Notes: generated from the letters alone by a model not told the origin. 64,000 nt of DNA from Thiorhodovibrio litoralis (GCF_033954455.1 NZ_CP121473.1:5008501-5072500), one strand, 5' to 3'. Positions 17,838-26,332 are shown, counted from the stretch's first letter. Made by a program: numbers and translations.

Positions 17838-17894
17838 GTGGATGCCGAGATTCGGCTGGTCATTGACGTCCCCACGACGCGGGAGGCTCAGTGA
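17838..17894 (+). CDS. possible leader peptide of recombinase operon
   Basis: A possible 18-codon frame from GTG (VDAEIRLVIDVPTTREAQ) whose TGA overlaps the ATG of the next gene (TGATG). The purine-rich AGGGGA is only 2-3 nt from the GTG, so this start is weak; the frame has no earlier ATG. The stop/start overlap suggests coupling with the gene at 17894. It may be a real short peptide or the end of a lost gene. Confidence 0.3.
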   Translation: MDAEIRLVIDVPTTREAQ

Positions 17895-18076
17895 TGAAGC
17901 GACCACAGCGGGCGTTGTCGGTGCGCATTGCCTTTGAACCGAACCGGTTTTCAGCCGAACGCTTGAGCGAGATCTACGCCCAGCTCAAGCCGACGGAATC
18001 ACGCCCAATCGAAACGGCTCCTGCTGCGGCAAAGACCGCTCTACCACAGCGCCAACAGCGCCGAGGTGCGCGATGA
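17894..18076 (+). CDS. small protein coupled to serine recombinase, unknown function
   Basis: 60-residue basic protein (MKRPQRALSVRIAFEPNRFS...) with no domain I recognise. It starts at an ATG that overlaps the upstream frame's stop (TGATG), after GGGAGG at 17881-17886, and its own TGA overlaps the ATG of the recombinase (ATGA at 18073-18076). This tight overlap implies translational coupling and a shared role, perhaps as a recombination directionality or DNA-binding accessory factor; that is inference. The C-terminal part is Ala/Gln/Arg-rich. Confidence 0.6.
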   Translation: MKRPQRALSVRIAFEPNRFSAERLSEIYAQLKPTESRPIETAPAAAKTALPQRQQRRGAR

Positions 18077-20394
18077 GCCAGCCCCTGAACGTCGCCCTCT
18101 ATGCCCGTGTCTCCTCCGATCGCCAGGCCAAGGCCGGCACCATCGACAGCCAGGTTGCGGCGCTGAAAGCGCGCATTGCCAGTGATGGCGAACAGCTTCC
18201 CGAAGAGCAGTGTTTCATCGACGCTGGTGTCAGCGGCGCGACCCTCATTCGCCCGCAACTGGAGCGGTTGCGCGATCGCGCGGCCATGGGCTTGATTGAT
18301 CGGCTCTATGTGCTGGCCCCGGATCGCCTGGCGCGGAAATACGCCCATCAGGCCCTGCTGTTGGAAGAGTTCCAGCAAACCGGTGTCACCGTTGTCTTTC
18401 TCAATCATGCCGGCGGTGTGAGCCCGGAAGAAGACCTGTTATTACAGATGCAAGGCATGATTGCCGAATACGAGCGGGCGAAGATCATGGAGCGCAACCG
18501 TCGCGGGAAATTGCATGGCGCGCGTCATGGGCGCGTCAATGTGCTTGGCGGCGCGCCTTACGGCTATCGCTATCAGCGCAAGCAACTCGATGGCGCACCG
18601 GCGCAGTATGTGATTGATCTGTCCCAAGCGGCCACCGTGCGGCAAATCTTTCATTGGGTTGGCGTGGATCGCTTCAGTATCGGCGAAGTGACCCGCCGGC
18701 TTGATGCCGAGGGCATTCCCACCGCCACCGGCAAAGCGCATTGGGACCGCAGTGTGGTGTGGGGAATGCTGCAGAACCCGGCCTATATGGGTCGTGCCGC
18801 CTTCGGCAAGACCCAGTCACAGCCGCACCGCCCGCGCGTGCGCCCCGCCCGCCACAGCGCCGAAACGCCCAAGAAGGCCACCTCCGTCGTGCGTACCCCG
18901 CGCGCGGACTGGATTGAGATCCCTGTCCCGCCGCTGGTCAGCGAAGCGCTGTTTCTCGCCGTGGGGGAGCAATTGGAGGAGAATCGCCGCCTGGCACGCC
19001 AACGCCGGCGCGGCGCGCGCCATCTCCTGCAAGGGCTCATCGTCTGCGGGCACTGCCGCTATGCGTATTATGGCAAGCCTGTCAGCAAAAGCGCGGCCAA
19101 AGGTGGACAATGCTATGCCTATTATCGCTGCGTCGGCACCGATGCCTATCGCTTTGGCGGTGAGCGTATTTGCGACAACAAGCAAGTGCGCACCAGCCGG
19201 CTCGATGACCTGGTGTGGGAGCAAGTCCTGGCGTTGTTACAACAGCCTGAGCGCTTGCAGCAGGAATATGAACAGCGCCTCAATCGCCTGCAGCAGGCTC
19301 ATGCGTCGCACACCGATACAGATGTGCTGGAAAAACAGCACCAGCACCTGAAACAAGGGAAATCGCGGCTGATCGATAGCTATACCGAGGGGTTAATCGA
19401 TAAAAGCGACTTCGATCCCAAAATGGCGCAGCTCAATAGCAAACTCGAGCAACTTCACATTCAGATTGAGACAGCTCGCCAACAAGATGCTGGCCAGGCC
19501 GAACTGTTTCTGGTGATCAATCGGCTGGAGGAATTTGCCGCCGCGATTCAGGAACGTTTAACCGGCCTGGATTTCGAGACCAAGCGCGGCATCATTCGCG
19601 CGCTTGTCAAGCGTATCGAGATTTACCATGAGGAAATCCTGGTGGTTTTTCGGGTTGATCCCGATCCAAACATCGGCGACCCGGATGACAACGGCACCCC
19701 GGAAAAACCATCGGAGCAATCCAATGGAGCTTCAAGTATGCAAGATTGTAAGCGGCGTTCAAGGATGTATTCACGGCGTCCCCCGCGACCGTCACCCGGC
19801 CCAGAACAAAACGCAAGTCAATCCCATACAGATGGCACATCAGCGCTGACGGCGCAGGCCATCTTCGCTGCGGGCGCGCTGCAGGGCGCGTCTGTAGGCA
19901 TCGCGATAATGCGCGCGCAGCGCCTCGCGATCCGGCGTGCGGCCCGCCGCCTGCTCGGCGAACAGCAGCATGGCCACTTCGCCAATGGCCCAGGTCAGGG
20001 CGAAGGTCCAACTCGCGGTCAGGGCGCTGCCCCAGCCGACGCCGAGCTTGAGCACCTGCTGCGCCAGCCAGCTGCCGCCATACCCCAGCGCGAAACCGCC
20101 GCCCAGGGTCGAGATCAGCTCCTTCCAGGCATCGCGGCTACTGTCGCGTCCGGCAGCACGGGCGATCTGCGCCACCATGGCCGCCTGCAGGCTGGCCGAG
20201 CCAAGACCACCCAGCAGCGGGAGCGGCACCGCATTGGCGGTGGCCGCGGCCAGCGCCCAGGGCAGAATCAAGCGCCGACGCTGGCTCTCATCGCCGAGCG
20301 GCTGGGCAGCTTCCTTCAGCGCGACCACCACATCCGGGAGCAAGCGCTCAAGTGCCGCCCAGAGCGCGCCGCCACCATAGTCCACCGGCGCTAG
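18073..20394 (+). CDS. large serine recombinase, reading through into host DNA
   Basis: Site-specific recombinase of the resolvase/invertase large-serine type. Residues 1-150 form the catalytic domain: ALYARVSSDRQ with the nucleophile Ser near residue 14, GVSGATLIRPQLERL, and YVLAPDRLARKYAHQ. A recombinase domain follows (~165-270; NVLGGAPYGYRY, LQNPAYMGRA), then a zinc ribbon (VCGHCRYAYYG...CDNK) near 330-380 and a coiled coil (~395-500). Homology-like sequence ends near residue 560 (about 19750). The frame then continues about 210 codons, across the right inverted repeat and antisense to the GTPase gene, to a TGA at 20392. That tail is very probably not native. GC composition is slightly lower than the flanks. 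Confidence 0.8.
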   Translation: MSQPLNVALYARVSSDRQAKAGTIDSQVAALKARIASDGEQLPEEQCFIDAGVSGATLIRPQLERLRDRAAMGLIDRLYVLAPDRLARKYAHQALLLEEFQQTGVTVVFLNHAGGVSPEEDLLLQMQGMIAEYERAKIMERNRRGKLHGARHGRVNVLGGAPYGYRYQRKQLDGAPAQYVIDLSQAATVRQIFHWVGVDRFSIGEVTRRLDAEGIPTATGKAHWDRSVVWGMLQNPAYMGRAAFGKTQSQPHRPRVRPARHSAETPKKATSVVRTPRADWIEIPVPPLVSEALFLAVGEQLEENRRLARQRRRGARHLLQGLIVCGHCRYAYYGKPVSKSAAKGGQCYAYYRCVGTDAYRFGGERICDNKQVRTSRLDDLVWEQVLALLQQPERLQQEYEQRLNRLQQAHASHTDTDVLEKQHQHLKQGKSRLIDSYTEGLIDKSDFDPKMAQLNSKLEQLHIQIETARQQDAGQAELFLVINRLEEFAAAIQERLTGLDFETKRGIIRALVKRIEIYHEEILVVFRVDPDPNIGDPDDNGTPEKPSEQSNGASSMQDCKRRSRMYSRRPPRPSPGPEQNASQSHTDGTSALTAQAIFAAGALQGASVGIAIMRAQRLAIRRAARRLLGEQQHGHFANGPGQGEGPTRGQGAAPADAELEHLLRQPAAAIPQRETAAQGRDQLLPGIAATVASGSTGDLRHHGRLQAGRAKTTQQRERHRIGGGRGQRPGQNQAPTLALIAERLGSFLQRDHHIREQALKCRPERAATIVHRR
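19781..19803 (-). repeat. right inverted repeat of recombinase element
   Basis: CCCCG, three unmatched bases, then CCGTCACCCGGCCCA: the reverse complement of the left copy at 17682-17704 (20 of 23 matched). It lies within the read-through part of the recombinase frame and 36 nt downstream of the stop of the GTPase gene at 19840. Confidence 0.8.
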
Positions 20395-20991
20395 GCCCTG
20401 CTCTGGGCGAGTGAAATCAATCGGCACGAATACCGGCGCCGCTCCGGGCAGCTGCGCGAACAGCTGCCGTTGCACCTGCAGCGCGCGCGTCAGCGAGGGC
20501 GGCAGTGCCGCAAGCGCGAAGTCAGCCTCAGTGCCGGTGAAGGGATAGGGCAGCCCATGCCCGGTTCCCGGCGGATAGAGGTGATGCAGACAGCTGTGCG
20601 CCACGATCAGCGGCCAGCCGGGATGGGCGCGACGCAGCTTGCGCACCAGCGCGAACAGTTCATCGAGTGCCAGATCCTCGACCCTGACCACCAGCAGGAG
20701 CACATGGGCCTGGCACTCGGCCGCGTGCAGCTCATCGAATGGCGCCTGCACCGCGCTGTCGGCCAGCCCGCGGGTGTCGAGAAAGCGCAGCAGCGGACGC
20801 TGCTCGGGAAAGGCATAGAGGCGCGAATGCGCAGTGAAGGGCTCAAAGCCATTGCCGATCTGATCGCGCGCCTGCCCGGTCAGTTCGGCGACGATGCTGG
20901 TCTTGCCGGCCTGGGTTTTGCCCAGCAACCAGATAACAGGCGCCTCGGCCTCGACCCAGGCGGCGACACGCTCGAGCGCTCCAGCCGCCAT
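19840..20991 (-). CDS. GTPase with C-terminal membrane-domain (DUF697-like)
   Basis: 383-residue protein with an N-terminal P-loop GTPase domain: G1 GKTQAGKTSIVAE near residue 24, G3 FLDTRGLADS near 70-80, and a hydrophobic VLLLVVRVEDLAL strand. The G4 motif is not standard. From ~240 on it has Ala/Gly/Leu-rich hydrophobic helices (LPWALAAATANAVPLPLLGGLGS; GGGFALGYGGSWLAQQVLKLGVGW), like YcjF/DUF697 proteins. It is on the same strand as the GTPase gene ending at 15848, and the serine-recombinase element lies between them. It is preceded by a small membrane protein gene 22 nt upstream. Confidence 0.78.
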   Translation of the reverse strand: MAAGALERVAAWVEAEAPVIWLLGKTQAGKTSIVAELTGQARDQIGNGFEPFTAHSRLYAFPEQRPLLRFLDTRGLADSAVQAPFDELHAAECQAHVLLLVVRVEDLALDELFALVRKLRRAHPGWPLIVAHSCLHHLYPPGTGHGLPYPFTGTEADFALAALPPSLTRALQVQRQLFAQLPGAAPVFVPIDFTRPEQGLAPVDYGGGALWAALERLLPDVVVALKEAAQPLGDESQRRRLILPWALAAATANAVPLPLLGGLGSASLQAAMVAQIARAAGRDSSRDAWKELISTLGGGFALGYGGSWLAQQVLKLGVGWGSALTASWTFALTWAIGEVAMLLFAEQAAGRTPDREALRAHYRDAYRRALQRARSEDGLRRQR

Positions 20992-21013
20992 GATCAGAGA
21001 ACCCGCGCCGCGC

Positions 21014-21307
21014 TCAGAACCTGATCAGGCCGGACTCGAGCAGACCGACCACAATCAGATAGATGCCCACCACATAGCTCAAGACGGCCGGGCGCAGCAG
21101 CACCAGAATCCCGGCCACCAGCGCGATGATGGCTTTGAGGGGCAGAGCAGCACCGTAAAAAAAGGCCACCAGCCCGAGGATACCGACAGCAATCAAGTAG
21201 GCCGCGACCATCACATTCAGCAGTCGCGGCAGCAGCAGGATCAGCACGCCGGCCAGAATGGCCAGCGCGGCTTCGATTGGCCATTGGTTGAGGAAAGATA
21301 AATTCAC
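21014..21307 (-). CDS. small membrane protein (DUF3096-like)
   Basis: 97-residue, almost entirely hydrophobic protein with three to four membrane segments and two similar halves (ALAILAGVLILLLPRLLNVMVAAYLIAVG; IIALVAGILVLLRPAVLSYVVGIYLIVVG). This repeated layout fits the DUF3096 family, whose function is unknown. It lies between pomB (20 nt upstream) and the DUF697-like GTPase (22 nt downstream), all on the minus strand, so cotranscription is plausible. Confidence 0.75.
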   Translation of the reverse strand: MNLSFLNQWPIEAALAILAGVLILLLPRLLNVMVAAYLIAVGILGLVAFFYGAALPLKAIIALVAGILVLLRPAVLSYVVGIYLIVVGLLESGLIRF

Positions 21308-21327
21308 TATGGCAGCTCCGTGGAGAC

Positions 21328-22200
21328 TTAAGGCACAGTTCCTGGCGCCAATCCGGCATCAGGTGGCATCACACTCTCGTAGGGGATGTCGATGGCATCG
21401 CCCGAGACATCACGGCCCTCCTCATCGACGCGATCGCGGGCAATGACGATCTCAACCCGGCGATTCTCCGCGCGCCCTTCCGGCGTGTCATTCGTCGCCA
21501 CCGGCCGGGTATCAGCGTAGGCGCGAATCTGCATCCGCGGCGCCAGATCGGGCTGACTTTCACCAATATGATGCACCACGGCCGCCGCGCGCGCGGCGGA
21601 TAGCACCCAGTTAGAAGGAAACTGCAGTGTATTGATCGGCAGATCGTCGGTGTGGCCGGCAACAATCAGATTACCAGTGGTCACCGACAGGGTCTCGGCG
21701 ATCTTGTCGAGAATCGGGAGAAAGGAATCCTGAAGGCGTGCGCTGCCAGAGGCAAAAGACCCTTTCTCGCGAATGCGGATCAGGATTTCCTCCCCAACCA
21801 CCTCCACCGCAATCAGCCCCTGCTCGATCTCCTGTTCCAGCGCCGCGGCAATCTCCTGCGCCGCTGCTTCGAGCTCCTTGCGCATCTGGTCCGGACCAAG
21901 CTCGCTCTTGGTTTCATCCGTGGTCTGCTGGCGCAGCTCCTGGGCCAGGGTTGGCGTTGGCTGCCCAGGACTGAAATCGGGCGAGATCACCGTGGTGCCC
22001 ATCGGGATGGCCTGCACGTCAACTTCACGCTGCACGCCAAAGGCCATTTTCATCGAGCCGGCGATCTGCTTGTACTTATGGATATCCATCTCCGAGAACG
22101 ACAGCAGCAACACGAAAAAGCACAGCAGCAGCGCCATCAGATCGGCGAAAGTTGCCATCCATCCTGGCAAACCTTTGGGACATTCTTCAGCCCTGGCCAT
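21328..22200 (-). CDS. pomB: PomB/MotB-type flagellar stator protein
   Basis: Stator B subunit, 290 residues, that anchors the flagellar motor stator to peptidoglycan and forms the ion channel with PomA. The single membrane helix GWMATFADLMALLLCFFVLLLSF carries the ion-binding Asp (FADLM) and closely resembles sodium-type PomB. A periplasmic linker with coiled-coil residues follows, then the OmpA-like domain (IVAGHTDDLPI, NWVLSAARAAAV, NRRVEIVI). It starts 3 nt after the pomA stop. No other flagellar genes are in the window, so it belongs to an unlinked stator locus. Confidence 0.9.
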   Translation of the reverse strand: MARAEECPKGLPGWMATFADLMALLLCFFVLLLSFSEMDIHKYKQIAGSMKMAFGVQREVDVQAIPMGTTVISPDFSPGQPTPTLAQELRQQTTDETKSELGPDQMRKELEAAAQEIAAALEQEIEQGLIAVEVVGEEILIRIREKGSFASGSARLQDSFLPILDKIAETLSVTTGNLIVAGHTDDLPINTLQFPSNWVLSAARAAAVVHHIGESQPDLAPRMQIRAYADTRPVATNDTPEGRAENRRVEIVIARDRVDEEGRDVSGDAIDIPYESVMPPDAGLAPGTVP

Positions 22201-22203
22201 GCA

Positions 22204-22968
22204 TCACCCGTGATCAAGCGTCGAGGCGCGTTGGCTGGATGGGAGATAGGTAAGCAGAATCTGCTCCATGACGCGCGGATTGATGCCGGACTGGATGGCC
22301 GAGATGGCCTCGAGCACGAGGTCCTTGATAGTGCGTTCCTCCTCGCTCACCGCCTTCAGCTTATCCGAGATCGGAATGGCGAAACCGTTGGCGATGAGGG
22401 CTCCATAAAGGGTGGTCAGAAGGGCTACGGCCATGGCCGGTCCGATGGCCTTGGGATCATCCATGTTCGAGAGCATTTGCACCAGACCGATCAGGGTTCC
22501 GATCATGCCAAAAGCGGGAGAATAGTCGCCGATCGACTTCCACATGTCCATGCCCCGGCGGTGGCGCTCGATGGTCAGATCAATCTCCTTCGACAACAGG
22601 CGCTCAACCGTCTCCGGCGGATGACCGTCAATACAGAGACTGATGCCTTTTTCCAGAAACGGCTCGCTGATGGTTTGATTCTCGAGCGCCAGGATGCCTT
22701 CCTTGCGCGCCACGGTGGCAAGCTGGACCGCCTCTTCGATCAACTCGCGCGGCGGCGTCGATGAGTGAATGATGGCCTTAAGCCCGATCTTGAAGGAGCC
22801 AAAGAACTCGCCAAAGGAAATCCGCACCAGGGTGGCGCCCAGGGTTCCAAGGACCACGATCAAAATGGACGGGACGTTGACAAAGACGCCGATGTCGCCG
22901 CCAACCAGGATCGCGCCAACGGCCGCGATTACCACGACAACGAGGCCAACAATGGTTGCAAAATCCAT
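22204..22968 (-). CDS. pomA: PomA/MotA-type flagellar stator protein
   Basis: Stator A subunit, 254 residues with four membrane helices. The start DFATIVGLVVVVIAAVGAILVGGDIGVFVN, the cytoplasmic loop with basic/acidic torque residues (ERHRRGMDMWKSIGDYSPAFGMIGTLIGLVQML) and the closing PISDKL region match sodium-type PomA/LafT. I take the ATG at 22968; a TTG at 22989 would add seven residues and is less likely. It lies upstream of pomB with a 3-nt gap and is divergent from the Amt-GGDEF-EAL gene, with ~275 nt between starts. Confidence 0.9.
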   Translation of the reverse strand: MDFATIVGLVVVVIAAVGAILVGGDIGVFVNVPSILIVVLGTLGATLVRISFGEFFGSFKIGLKAIIHSSTPPRELIEEAVQLATVARKEGILALENQTISEPFLEKGISLCIDGHPPETVERLLSKEIDLTIERHRRGMDMWKSIGDYSPAFGMIGTLIGLVQMLSNMDDPKAIGPAMAVALLTTLYGALIANGFAIPISDKLKAVSEEERTIKDLVLEAISAIQSGINPRVMEQILLTYLPSSQRASTLDHG

Positions 22969-23243
22969 GGGGAAAAGACCCGCCCTCAAGTGATTGAACG
23001 CGTCTTATTCTACGCAAAAATCCGACGCACTGGGGCGAGCCCGGAAAAATCGGCTCAGGTCTGCGGCAGCGCACCGGTTGATAGCATTCATGCACCATGT
23101 CGCGGCAAGCGCCATTGCCCGCTGATGGTGCGCCAGCATTGCCTGCGGCATCGAGGCCATGGCGCGCGTATTGCTGTAAGCTTGCGGATTTCGTTCCCAC
23201 GCAAGCGCCCCTGAAGCCGCTACCAAGGCCGCAAGAATCCTTC

Positions 23244-26200
23244 ATGCAGACCCCGCTACCCGACTTTGCCCCACTCGATATCGCGTGGGTGCTGCTGTGC
23301 GCCTTTCTGGTCTTTCTGATGCAGGCGGGGTTCCTGTGCCTGGAATCCGGCCTGGTACGAGCAAAAAACAGCATCAATGTCGCGGTCAAGAACCTGATGG
23401 ACCTGTGCCTGTCGGCGCTGGTCTTCTGGCTGTTAGGCTATGCGCTGATGTTCGGCAATAGCTATTCCGGCCTGGTCGGGCACGATAGTTTTTTGTTCGA
23501 TGGCGCGGACTCGCCCTGGCTGATGAGCTTTTTTCTCTTCCAGGCGATGTTCTGCAGCACCGCGGCCACCATCGTCTCGGGCGCGGTGGCCGAGCGCATG
23601 CGCTTTTTCGCCTACGGGCTCACGGCCATCATGCTCTCGGCGCTGATCTATCCGGTCAGCGGACACTGGGCTTGGGGTGGCGCGGCGACCGGCGAGGCGA
23701 CAGGCTGGCTGGCGCGGATCGGCTTTATCGATTTCGCCGGCTCCACGGTGGTGCATTCGGTCGGTGGCTGGACGGCGCTGGTGGCGGTGCTGCTGCTCGG
23801 CCCGCGCAGCGGGCGCTTCAGCGCACAGGGCACCCGCCCAATTGCCGGCGGTAATCTGCCGCTTGCCGCACTCGGTGTGATCCTGCTGTGGTTCGGTTGG
23901 TTCGGGTTCAATGGTGGCAGCACCTTCGCGCTCACCGCAAAGGTACCGCTGATCCTGTTCAATACCTTTCTGTCCGGAGCCGCCGGCGGTGTCGGCGGTC
24001 TGTTCTACAGCTATGCGCGACGCGGCTACCCGGTGGTCATGGATCTGCAAAACGGTGTCATCGCCGGCCTGGTCGGCATTACCGCCTCCTGCCATCTGCA
24101 GACGCCTGCGTTTGCCGCGCTTATCGGTCTGATCGCTGGTCTGCTGGCCTCCTGGGGCTCAGCCTGGCTTGAGCGCCGGCGCATCGATGACGCTGTCGGC
24201 GCCATCCCGGCGCATCTGTTCGCCGGTATCTGGGGCACCCTGGCCGTGGCCTTGTTCGCCCCGGCAGAGGCTTTTGAGCTTGCCGGCGGACGCCTGAACC
24301 AGCTCGGCGTGCAAGCGTTCGGCATCCTGACTATCGGTGCCTATTCATTTACCCTGAGCCTTGTGGCACTGTGGCTGATGAATCGCGTCTATCCACTGCG
24401 CGTCACCGCCGAAGAAGAACAGGTCGGGCTGAATGTCGCCGAGCATGGCGCCAGCACCGAAATCCTCGACCTGCTCGGGGAGATGGAACAGCAACGCCGA
24501 CGCGGGGACTTCTCCCGGCCGGTGAGCTGTGAGCCCCACACTGAAGTGGGCCAGATCGCGCGTCAGTACAATGACGTGCTTGGGCGGGTCAACGACGAGA
24601 TTCACCGCCGCGAGCAGCTTTTGCACGACCTGGCGGCGAGCGAAACGCGCAAGAGCGCCATACTCGACGCGGTGCTGGACTGCATCATCACCACCGACGA
24701 CCACGGCAAGGTACTGGAATTCAACCCGGCCGCCGAGCGCACCTTTGGCTGCTCGCGGCGGATGGCGATCGGGCGGAAGATTTGCGACATCGCCATCCCC
24801 TCCGACCAACGCGCGACCTTCGAGGCCGGACTGCAATTGCAATTCAGCGGCGAGGGACATTTCTTGCTTGATCGCCGCATCCAGACCCTCTTAAAGCGCA
24901 ACGAGGGCGAGAGTTTCCCCGCCGAGCTCAGCATCACTCGGGTTCGCGGTGGACAGAACATCGAATATAACCTCCACATCCGCGACATCACGCGGCAACG
25001 CGAGGTCCAGCGCCGGCTGCATCAGCTCGCGCACTTCGACATCCTGACCGGACTGGCCAACCGTGGGCATTTTCGCCAGCAGCTCGACTACTATCTGCTG
25101 ACCAAGCCGAGCGAGAAGGTCGCGGTGCTGTTTCTCGATCTCGACCGCTTCAAGCAGGTCAATGACAGCCTCGGCCATGAGGTGGGTGATGAGCTGCTGC
25201 GCGGCGTCGCTGAGCGCCTGCGTCATTGCACGCGCAAAGAAGATGTCGTCTCGCGCTGGGGCGGGGATGAGTTTGTCATCGCACTACTTGGCGTCGGTGG
25301 TGTGGACAACATCCGGCACAAGGCGAGCGAGCTCGTTACCAAGCTGGCCGAGCCACATTTGCTCGACGGCAAGCCAGTGCGCTCCCCCACCAGCATTGGT
25401 ATCGCGGTCTATCCAGAATCGGGCGAGACTGCGGACCTGCTGATCCGCAACGCCGACCTGGCGCTCTACGAGGCCAAGGACGCCGGACGCAATAACTTTC
25501 AATTCTTCACCCCAACACTGGCCCGTTACCATGCCGAGCGCTTTGACCGGGAGAACGACCTGCGCGAGGCACTTGCGCGTGGCGAGTTCGTCCTTCACTA
25601 CCAGCCCCAGTTCGATCTCGACAGCGGAACCCTGACCGGTACCGAAGCATTGCTGCGGTGGCGGCACAGCGCCGAGGGATTAGTCGCGCCGAGTGTCTTC
25701 ATTCCCATCCTCGAGGAAAGCGGCCTGATCTTGACCGTCGGCGAATGGGTGTTGCGCACCGCCTGCCGGCAGCAGGCGCAATGGCGGGCAAAGGGGGTCC
25801 CAATCCCGCGTGTCGCAGTCAACGTCTCTGGCAAGCAGTTCCTGAAGCCAGAGTTTGCCGATCTGGTCGCGCGCATCCTGCGCGAAGAAAATCTGCCCGC
25901 AAGCACCCTGGAGCTTGAGATCACAGAGACCGTGCTGGCATCCAACAACCAGATGTCCATCGACGTGCTCCACAAGCTCAAGGCAATGGGCATTGCCATT
26001 GCCATCGATGACTTCGGCACCGGCTACTCATCGCTGAGCTACCTGAAGCGCTTCCCGATCGATGTGATCAAGCTCGATCGCTCCTTCGTTGGCGAATGCG
26101 ACCGCAATAGCGAAGATGCCGCCATCTGTTCGGCCATCATTTCCCTGGCGCGCAGCTTGAAACTCGACACCCTGGCCGAGGGCGTCGAGCGCGTCGAGCA

Positions 26201-26324
26201 AATCGCCTTTCTGCGCGCGGAAGGCTGCAATAGCTACCAAGGCTTTATCGCCGCCCCGGCGCTCTCGGCCACTGAACTAGCCGACTTTATCGAACGGAGG
26301 GCACACCAATCGATGACACACTAA
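23244..26324 (+). CDS. ammonium transporter-PAS-GGDEF-EAL fusion protein
   Basis: Membrane sensor of 1026 residues that fuses an Amt/Rh channel to cyclic-di-GMP enzymes. Residues ~10-410 form the Amt domain (about eleven helices) with the pore His pair conserved: DFAGSTVVH at His171 and VGAIPAH at His324. A HAMP-like linker (GDFSRPV...TEVGQIARQYNDVL), a PAS domain (~470-590), GGDEF at 673-677 with an intact RxxD inhibitory site (RKED), and EAL at 801-803 with DDFGTGYSS follow. Both enzyme motifs look intact. It should couple external ammonium to second-messenger levels; the direction is unknown. ATG at 23244; an extension to 23097 has no features. Confidence 0.92.
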   Translation: MQTPLPDFAPLDIAWVLLCAFLVFLMQAGFLCLESGLVRAKNSINVAVKNLMDLCLSALVFWLLGYALMFGNSYSGLVGHDSFLFDGADSPWLMSFFLFQAMFCSTAATIVSGAVAERMRFFAYGLTAIMLSALIYPVSGHWAWGGAATGEATGWLARIGFIDFAGSTVVHSVGGWTALVAVLLLGPRSGRFSAQGTRPIAGGNLPLAALGVILLWFGWFGFNGGSTFALTAKVPLILFNTFLSGAAGGVGGLFYSYARRGYPVVMDLQNGVIAGLVGITASCHLQTPAFAALIGLIAGLLASWGSAWLERRRIDDAVGAIPAHLFAGIWGTLAVALFAPAEAFELAGGRLNQLGVQAFGILTIGAYSFTLSLVALWLMNRVYPLRVTAEEEQVGLNVAEHGASTEILDLLGEMEQQRRRGDFSRPVSCEPHTEVGQIARQYNDVLGRVNDEIHRREQLLHDLAASETRKSAILDAVLDCIITTDDHGKVLEFNPAAERTFGCSRRMAIGRKICDIAIPSDQRATFEAGLQLQFSGEGHFLLDRRIQTLLKRNEGESFPAELSITRVRGGQNIEYNLHIRDITRQREVQRRLHQLAHFDILTGLANRGHFRQQLDYYLLTKPSEKVAVLFLDLDRFKQVNDSLGHEVGDELLRGVAERLRHCTRKEDVVSRWGGDEFVIALLGVGGVDNIRHKASELVTKLAEPHLLDGKPVRSPTSIGIAVYPESGETADLLIRNADLALYEAKDAGRNNFQFFTPTLARYHAERFDRENDLREALARGEFVLHYQPQFDLDSGTLTGTEALLRWRHSAEGLVAPSVFIPILEESGLILTVGEWVLRTACRQQAQWRAKGVPIPRVAVNVSGKQFLKPEFADLVARILREENLPASTLELEITETVLASNNQMSIDVLHKLKAMGIAIAIDDFGTGYSSLSYLKRFPIDVIKLDRSFVGECDRNSEDAAICSAIISLARSLKLDTLAEGVERVEQIAFLRAEGCNSYQGFIAAPALSATELADFIERRAHQSMTH

Positions 26325-26332
26325 CCGGGGAT

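Larger units (their letters stand above)
17682..19803 (+). mobile_element. serine-recombinase element between two GTPase genes
   Basis: A ~2.1 kb unit bounded by inverted repeats (17682-17704 and 19781-19803) and holding a short gene plus a large serine recombinase, both opposite to the flanking GTPase genes. Removing it would leave about 88 nt between the stop of the upstream GTPase (19840) and the TTG start of the downstream one (17629), a normal operon spacing. I see no target-site duplication. Large serine recombinases do not normally use terminal inverted repeats, so the repeats may instead be dispersed genomic repeats into or next to which the element moved. Confidence 0.6.
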
